Source: Monosporascus cannonballus (taxonomy: Eukaryota; Ascomycota; Sordariomycetes; Xylariales). Taken from it: a stretch of DNA of 64,000 nucleotides. A program made the translations under genes and the position numbers. Location: assembly GCA_004154925.1 (NCBI GenBank), contig QJNS01000344.1, positions 1 to 64,000 on the forward strand, in the 5' to 3' direction. The notes under the pieces are model-generated. The model was not told where the DNA came from. It did no database searches and worked only from the letters and a program-made list of their open reading frames with translations. Every line of letters starts with the position of its first letter. The first letter of the stretch is position 1. Of the stretch, positions 56,772 through 64,000 are shown piece by piece.

Positions 56772-59700
56772 TCTAACAACTCGCGAAGTTGGGGATCCAA
56801 GCCTGGCGAACAGGCCGTTTTCTGGAGTTTAAGAGGCGGATGAGAGGCGTAAAAACGAAGCTTCGCCCTCTTTTGTGACGATGAAGGGTCACGCCTTCTT
56901 TACTATATATCACCCATACCGAAAGTCCGAAAGAGCACTTCATTTATAATATTCGTTCCCATCGGCTACGTACAGTCGCGGGCGTCACACATAAAGTGGG
57001 ATAAAACCCCCAGTGCGGGGCCGTTTTGCCTTGAAAGCCGCGGAGAATGCATCAGTGCCGCAGGTCCGCAGTAGGTATCTATCCAGTACACGTAATACAC
57101 AATAGTATCGTACCATATGAACCATGCATAGTCTGCACGAACCGACGTCTCCTTGGCTCGGGGGACAAGGAGCCGGAATAGGTAACGCCCGCTCGCCCGC
57201 TCGCGCGAGGGCTCTCGCTGGTCGCTTAGCGTTAGGGAAGAGCCGGGACGGCTAATACGCGCAATCCACGGGCCCTAGGGGGTCGGGCCGGAATCCTGTC
57301 CCGGATGCCGGGGCGTCTAATGTTTGGGCCTACCCCGGCGCCAGGTTCCGAGTCGCGCCGGCACTTAAGTACGAGCTAGATACCGAATTGGTTTATGAGT
57401 AGCTAACCTGCCGTCCACCGCCGATGTAATGGAATTGCACACCTGTGCTCGCTCATGCAACAACCCTCTCCAGAGGCAAACGGTTGGCTTGGGGTCTTCT
57501 AGAAAGGCTTATCTACCCGAGCAAATGCCAGGTTATACTCACTGTTTTGAAGCCGGCGAATGACAGACTCATTTACAGTGCTATGCTTTAAGACCGCCCT
57601 TTCCAGGGTGAGTCTCCGTAACCGAGTGATGAATTTCGCCACGGTTATTAGTAAAGGCCGAGATGGTATTGCGTTTGTGCAACGGCTCTTCTCGGTTTCG
57701 AACGATGGCCCTCGTCCCGCGACCTCTTCGCAGACCCTGGCATGACATAGGTAAACTACGTGTTGGAACTCTTTCGCGTGCCCAGTGAGCCGCGTACTGA
57801 AGGGGGCTTAGAACTAGGCGGATGGGACATTACAGGGGGGAAACCATAGCCTTGTCATAGGAATCGCAAAGGGTGAACCTGGCGTACACCCCTACAGACG
57901 CCTTCCCTGATGTACCCGAATAATTCGCATCCTTATCAGTCTTAGAGCGTCGCCCAAGCGCTCGGTTAAATCTAACTTGATTTACCTAGACCCATATCTC
58001 AGATGCGATGTTGAGCTGGGCATAGGCCAACAGTCGATGGTATGGTGTTGGTTATAAATTCGGTGGCAAGGGGTGCTGGAGGCTTGCCGTTGGCTGCTTA
58101 GCGAACGGCAGTAACACAGGATAACGGGCTGGAAATAGAAGATAATGGTGGCTGTTGCCAACATTGGAAAATACCCCCCTCCTCGAATGCCTAGTTCATA
58201 TCAGCGAACCTAATATTCTGAAGAGCTGTGTCAAGCTCATATGGCTTCCAAGAGGCAATGTAGAGGATGCCGCGGCGTAACGTATATCGAGCCTGCGAGC
58301 GGGGCTGATATCTGATGCCCCGTGGAAATTGCGCCTATTACTCCTAAGAAAGAGAGGAGGTCTTGCCCAAACATGACGAAAGCTCACTCGCATTGTCAAG
58401 GCACGCACTTGGTACCTTAATTACGAACCTGAAAGATAAGCTGGGCCAGTTTCGATGTCTGGAGCAATGTAGGAACTCCATATACCGAGTAGATCACCAG
58501 ATAAGTGACTTCTCCGATCTCCTCCTTTAAAACAATCCGTCGAACCCCGGGTCAAGCCGGCAGCAACGCGCTGGGTTGCATCTTCCGGCGCACTCCGATT
58601 CCATCCACTTACGATTCAGCATGCAGGCCCTAGACAAGGTATCGTGGACACGAACGCGTTTCTACCCGACCACCGCGGCAGCCATCATCCTCATGGCTGT
58701 CCAGACGTACAGTCTCCCCTGCGACTCGTTACCGGGCTCCAAGATCCCCGTCCTTAGGAGATCGGCTTGGCCGTCGTTCTGTTTCTGGACGTCTTGTAAG
58801 TGGCCGCTACTAGACGGAGAAGGCGTGTTGCTGTCCCCTGCGATACAAAAAGACCCGAACCAATCCAGCGCCTGCGCGTTGTCGACCACCTGAACCCCTT
58901 TCATCCCGCAGATGTCCAAGTCCGAGGATGCCACCTTGGTGAGCAAGGACGCGATGTACCGAATCTGTCCTCGGGATCCACATCGGAATCCTCGCGGAAT
59001 CTATTCGGTCCTACGAGTCTGTCGCCAGGCGCAACGCTCCCAAGCTCCCCGGCAGTTCAAGGGCCGGACCCGACGGTGGCGCCAGCAGAAGCGACTTACC
59101 CGATTCCGCAAGATGAACCGGGGACAACCGCTCTATGAGCGTTAGGGTAATAAAAAAGACACACGCGGGGTACCGCGAACGGAGTTGGCGGCGGATCATG
59201 GGCAAAAACAGCAGAGGTGAAGCGAAGTAGGCTGCGGAGGTGAAGTGAAGGGGCCAGAAACGTTGCTCATGGGGTATCACAAGCTGCAGCTTGAGGACAC
59301 TGCGCGGTTAAATGCCTCGATGCGGGAACCTCGGACTATGACCAAATCAACATCGGGATATCTGCCAGTTAGGGTCAACCAATAGCACCCTCTCGGTCAC
59401 CCGCCACTACCACTCACTTTTACCATAGCATCTATAATCACGCACCCAGCCACGGACCCCTTGCAAAACACCGCCCGTATTCCTGCAGGGTCTTGTGTCT
59501 GTGATAGCCGCGATGGATCTCTGTTGACCCATTCTGATTGATCGACTTGATCTGCTGCGCACTGGTACTCTTGACGTTGGCAAGGTTCCTTTAGGGTCAC
59601 GGTCAGTGGAAGTGTTCATGCTCGAAACACTGCAACTAGATTCACTGAATTGGACGTGATATACCATTGTTTGCTAGTAGCTCCTAATAGTTCCGAAGCT

Positions 59701-62700
59701 GGAATTTTGATACCAGTTGGTTATATTAAGCCTAAGTTCCTGTCTCCTTTTGTAGTTGACGAAGGTTTTAACAGGAGCTACAACCAGTCATGCTAAGTAA
59801 GTGGGGTGCATTCCCTCCTTCATTGTGCATCCCGAGGGTAAGCTCGAGATCTCTTGGATCCTCTTCGACTTCTGCGGCGCTTAAGTCAGGATCTCTACCC
59901 TATCTCTTCGTGGCCAGTCGTCGGGACTGGTCAGAGGCAAAGCCATTAATCCCTATAGCATGAATTCTTTTTCTTGGTTGCCTACGAACCTTGAGAGCAA
60001 GAGTGACTACTCACCGGTTAGCTTTATACGAGAAGCTTGCCATCATTGAAGTTCTAGCCCTATTTTAAGCCGCCACTTCACGGCACGGCCGGTTCTTCCC
60101 AGATACCACCGGGACGACACACGGAAATGCTCGTTTCCTCAAAGGACACACCCGGGCATCGCATGGCGTCAGCTAACAAGGATTAATTCATCTCTCTGGG
60201 CCTCCGCAGTTCCGAAGCTCGCATGACGCCTAAACCGAACTGATGGAGCACCCGATCTATCAGCGGCCTGCTACCTGTTGCCCGAGCGGTGGAGTTACCG
60301 TAGCTCGCCTCCGCTCTAAATCCAGATCTTCTCGCCCTGCGGCCCCGTCGGTGGTAAAGCCAGCATACGTAACTAGATGCGTACGGGCATGATACGCATA
60401 CGTATTAAGAATGGAGATCCCGCGGCGTGGCGAAACCAAGGTCCGGGGTCGCACCGGGGGGGTCCCACAGCAGAGGCAATCTCCGTCTAAGCCTTCAGAA
60501 GACCCGGTTGTGATACCCCGTCCCGCGCTAGCTGGTTGGTTGGTTTCTCGACTTCATGACTTTAAGGCAAGAGTCTTCTTGGGCACCTTTGTACCCTAGC
60601 TAGGTAGTTCCCTTGTATTAATAGAAGACGGGGGATCGATGAGAAGAAGAAAGCGTTCACCGCTCTGGAGGCGAAAGACCTTTGGTGTCGTAGGACGACG
60701 CCGGCCTCGTACCGGAGCTGTGGTGAGGGGATTACTTGATCATACTTGACGCCTTCCTCCGTCAGACTCCAGGGTGCAGCCTTATTACCAAGCAAGAGAC
60801 ATTATAAGACGATGCCAAGCGAACTCCGTTGCCATTCCGAGAGCCAAAATTCTCGTTGGATCCTCGCACCGTCCCCTATCCCCCAACATAAGGCGCCAGA
60901 GTGTTACCTACTTGGGGTTGGCGTGCCCTTTGCTATCACTTTACTGATTCATCAGCGAGCGAGGAGTCGTTGCATGAGGCGAAGGTCGTGTTGGTTGTCG
61001 GCCTTCAGAGGTAATTGCTTACGAGGTGCATGAGGGCAAGAATAGATAAGCTCTCGAGCCAGAGCGACCTCTATGAGACGCCTCGCACTTACCTTCCACC
61101 CTTATATGCAGTTACATTTGGCCCTTATCAGACAGAGTACAGCCGAAGGGGTGTACAGTGGCATGCGTAATGCAACCCGATGAGACCATCAGGTAGCCGG
61201 CCTAGAGTTATAGACCGCACGTCATGAAACTGGCCTCCAGAAACTGGCCTCCATATTGGGCCCTATTACGAGAGCATCCCCGACGTTATGGTCATAGCGA
61301 TATCCAAAGCTATGAGATAAGCACCGACTCGGCTTATCCATGATCTAATTGGGGTTGCCTCAAGTGGTGTCAGAGATTAATTACCTAGATAGTCGAGATG
61401 ACTCGCATATGCAGTTTCCTGTGCCGGAATCATCCAGTATCCCGTATGTTTCGTCTGATACCTGATGGTAGGATCACCGGCATGCAGCGCAGGACATGAA
61501 TGGATCGTCCTATTATTCCAAGGGCGATGCCTCTAGCCTTGACACGCGATCGTGTTGTTTCAATCATATCTATTTTCCTACTATACTTTTAAATTAGAGC
61601 CTTGATCTGCGGCGTAGCGGCGATCACCAGGCTGAGGATCTGCGACTAGCCCCGTTAGTACGTAGAAAGATCAACACGCCAAATGCTGCTGGCTCGGGGG
61701 CGCACCAGGGCCGAATCTGGGCTTCGAGTCCGAAAAACCGAATAATACGATATGTGCTGATGTGATGCGTGCCTCCAAGAATTACGTCCTATGAGAAATA
61801 ACATGGTAAGCTGATGAATTAGGTGGCGTGTTATACAATCTTATAACTGACGCGCACCAACCACTGGGCCGTTGGTGTTGTGTGGAATGGGGGCCGATGC
61901 CAATTGTTACAACTATTCTGGGCAGATAACTCGGTCGGGTAGGCCCACCGCAATATTAGCGAAGGATGATCTTGCTGACCAGTAATCTGGTGTTAAGTGG
62001 TGTTGCCTGTTTCGTCTCGTTCATGGTCGCCAAAAGACGGTACCGGGACTTTGAAGAAACGAGGCGGTAGCCGCGGAGGAAGGGTTTTTGCTCATCTGCA
62101 CCCTCCAGAAACAACGCCGTATCGAACCAGGAGTTGGCATCAACTCTAAACGTTGAGATGGTGTCTGTTGAGAGCAGCCTCTGCCGTTCCTTTTTTGGCC
62201 GTCCCAGAGTTATCTGCGCATCAGTTATCTCGTAGGTGGGTTGGTCACCTTCCTGACTAGGAAGCTAGCGCAGAAGATAACTAACTATTTTGTCCCCGTA
62301 TTGGCCGAGTTTGACGTGGGGCAGCGGAACTCGATCAGGATGTCTTGGAGGAAACCAAGCATTTCCTCTTTGAAGGCCTCTCGACGGCGGCTTCTTAGGA
62401 GCTTACGTGTCATTTGCAGCCGGAAGCCTCGCGTTTCCCTCCCCGTGGGGGTGATCTACTTAGTCTACATGAGCTCCCCCACCGGCTTCTCGGGTTCGGG
62501 CAAAGAAATGGCTAGCTCGCTTCCTTTATTCCAGAGAATGACCAGATATCGGAGCAGCCAGCAGACCTATGTACCTATCTGTGCACGTATAAATCGCTGC
62601 TAACATGGCGAATATGCGCCGAAATAAGTGAACAGGTTTTGACCGAGGGTGAGCCCAGGTCCTCGGACGGATCATATAGGTGGCCTCTGCGCTCTCTACC

Positions 62701-64000
62701 TATGGCTGAAAGGTTTGGCTATTTGAGATACCATTCTGTGGCTCAGGTATTCATAAAGGTCAGACAGTGCCAAGTCTGGTAACTAACTGAGAACTCGCAA
62801 TAAGGCTGGCTCTACGATAGGGAATGATATTTTAAAGCAGCGGAAGATGTTGACAGAATTCGGTGGACCATTCTGTCATGGAATGCGTAGTTTCAGCTAG
62901 GGGACTGAAGGGCTGCAGCCTCACCGCAAATCATCATGTCTTACGTGCCCATCGGTCGCTTATAGGGGTAAGCGCTGACCTGCAGCAGCAGTTAAGAAAA
63001 CGGATATAGCCCGGGGGGGAGCACGTTTTAGACAGGGAATTGAATCAAAAGTCCCCAGCCGTGCGGGTACGATAACGAGGTTAGGTGGTATCAGCTATAA
63101 CGGCGTGGGGAAGTGATACCACCCCCCCAGTATGTTCCCATGTAGGTTCTTTCAGTCTTGATGGTACTTCGCATAATGCGCTGAAATGCATTCACAGGGC
63201 CTTGCGGCGAGTGCAACGTATCTTCCTGAGATTAGCATCGTACTCTGCTTGATAGCTTCAACAGGGAACGAGAAAATAATGCTAATTAATTGGTCCCATG
63301 GCCGGTAGAAACCACGGTCGCGCTCCGCTCAAGGTGATTCAAGGGTGGTTTGCGAACTGGCGAGATATCGCAACTCATCATCGGGGGGGATGACTTGGCA
63401 AACTTGAAACCTGAAGCTGAGAGGGGCCCGGTGCACAACACTCAATGAGCCGAAAATCCTTGCATCCTCGTGGAGTCCTGAGCAATCGACAGGGGCAAGG
63501 GTGTCGGACATATCCCGGTGGAATTGTTCTCGAAGCCAAACTCCCACAAGGATTACAAGAGTCGAAAAACAAAAGATTGTCGCGTGGGGAGGCGACGGGA
63601 ATCTCCTAATGTGGTTTGGTTGGTGGTGTGGTAAATGAATTGTGCGGCAACCGGTAATTTTGCTGCTTGAGGTTTGATGGCAACATGGCAGTCATGGCTG
63701 ATAGCATCTGACTATTCTTCTTACCTCCGTATAAGTAAGTGAGCGGTCCATCTAGGAAGTGATAACAGGAGCACCGTCTACCTGCCTCTTAGAGAGGAGA
63801 TCTTACAGAGGGAATGTTACCTGAATGGCAAATTAGTATCAGCGTTTACACGCAAGGCTTTCTTAATTTAGGCTTGAGGTGGTAAAATGAACAGGTCGCG
63901 ACCGTTTCCAAAGTAACAGATCGATAGATGGAAGAAGGACACCAACGTTGAGGGTAATGTATGTGAATAATCGCATTGCAAAATATTAATGAGTTTCAAA
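56772..64000. other. Gene-poor right end
   Basis: About 7.2 kb with no convincing gene. A few short frames look mildly protein-like: 58960-59110 plus, reading IHIGILAESIRSYESVARRN; 62241-62520 minus, reading EAFKEEMLGFLQDILIEF with stops nearby. None has a family motif or exon chain. No transposon ends, long repeats or strong AT bias were noticed, and no tRNA was recognised by eye. Confidence 0.4.

Noticed and set aside
57120..57330. GC-rich patch considered as a possible structured RNA
   Set aside because: No cloverleaf, box elements or consistent hairpin could be made out by eye.
62241..62603. 120-codon plus frame and the protein-like minus frame opposite it
   Set aside because: Neither has a recognisable domain; the minus reading is broken by stops. 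Too weak to call.

Overview
The window is nuclear DNA of a filamentous ascomycete, most likely a Pezizomycotina fungus of the Sordariomycete type. Genes are split by short spliceosomal introns (mostly 48-200 bp) with GTAAGT/GTGAGT-like donors, CTAAC/CTGAC branch sites and C/TAG acceptors. The recognisable proteins are typical of filamentous fungi: a Mit1/CHD-like remodeller, Atf1-type bZIP, Erv25, U1-C, Sdh5, Dsn1/Mis13 and a Cys-rich GPI-type wall protein. All gene calls rest on reading the translations and splice sites by eye; no search was run.

Layout. 1-13 kb: the 3' end of a single-pass membrane protein, an unresolved Pro/Ser-rich reading frame, an intron-dense dihydroorotase gene (URA4-like, about 6.4-9.0 kb), then a CCCH zinc-finger gene on the minus strand (9.8-12.8 kb). 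13.7-22.5 kb: a large Mit1-like chromatin remodeller (minus) shares a divergent, GATA-rich promoter with a mitochondrial rRNA 2'-O-ribose methyltransferase (plus). 23.4-26.8 kb: a Cys-rich GPI-type surface protein and a small secreted protein. 25-34.7 kb: a decay zone with a P450 C-terminal scrap, a GST/EF1B-gamma-like gene broken by an 11-bp tandem duplication, an agmatinase pseudogene, and about 3.4 kb with no gene.

34.7-51.4 kb is a dense conserved block: a 1,090-residue Ser-rich orphan, then U1-C (minus) divergent from ERV25 (plus), SDH5/SDHAF2 (plus), the kinetochore subunit DSN1/MIS13 (minus) and the bZIP factor ATF1 (minus). 51.4-64 kb is almost empty: one unidentified ORF, a pisatin-demethylase-like P450 pseudogene with several lesions, and more than 7 kb without a convincing gene.

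The functions are unrelated housekeeping roles (splicing, ER-Golgi traffic, respiration, chromosome segregation, stress transcription, chromatin, pyrimidine synthesis, mitochondrial ribosome). There is no evident gene cluster or mobile element. The main story is the contrast between conserved gene blocks and gene-poor stretches holding broken accessory genes (P450s, GST, agmatinase). I saw no tRNA, rRNA, CRISPR or intact transposon, and no convincing new molecular system.
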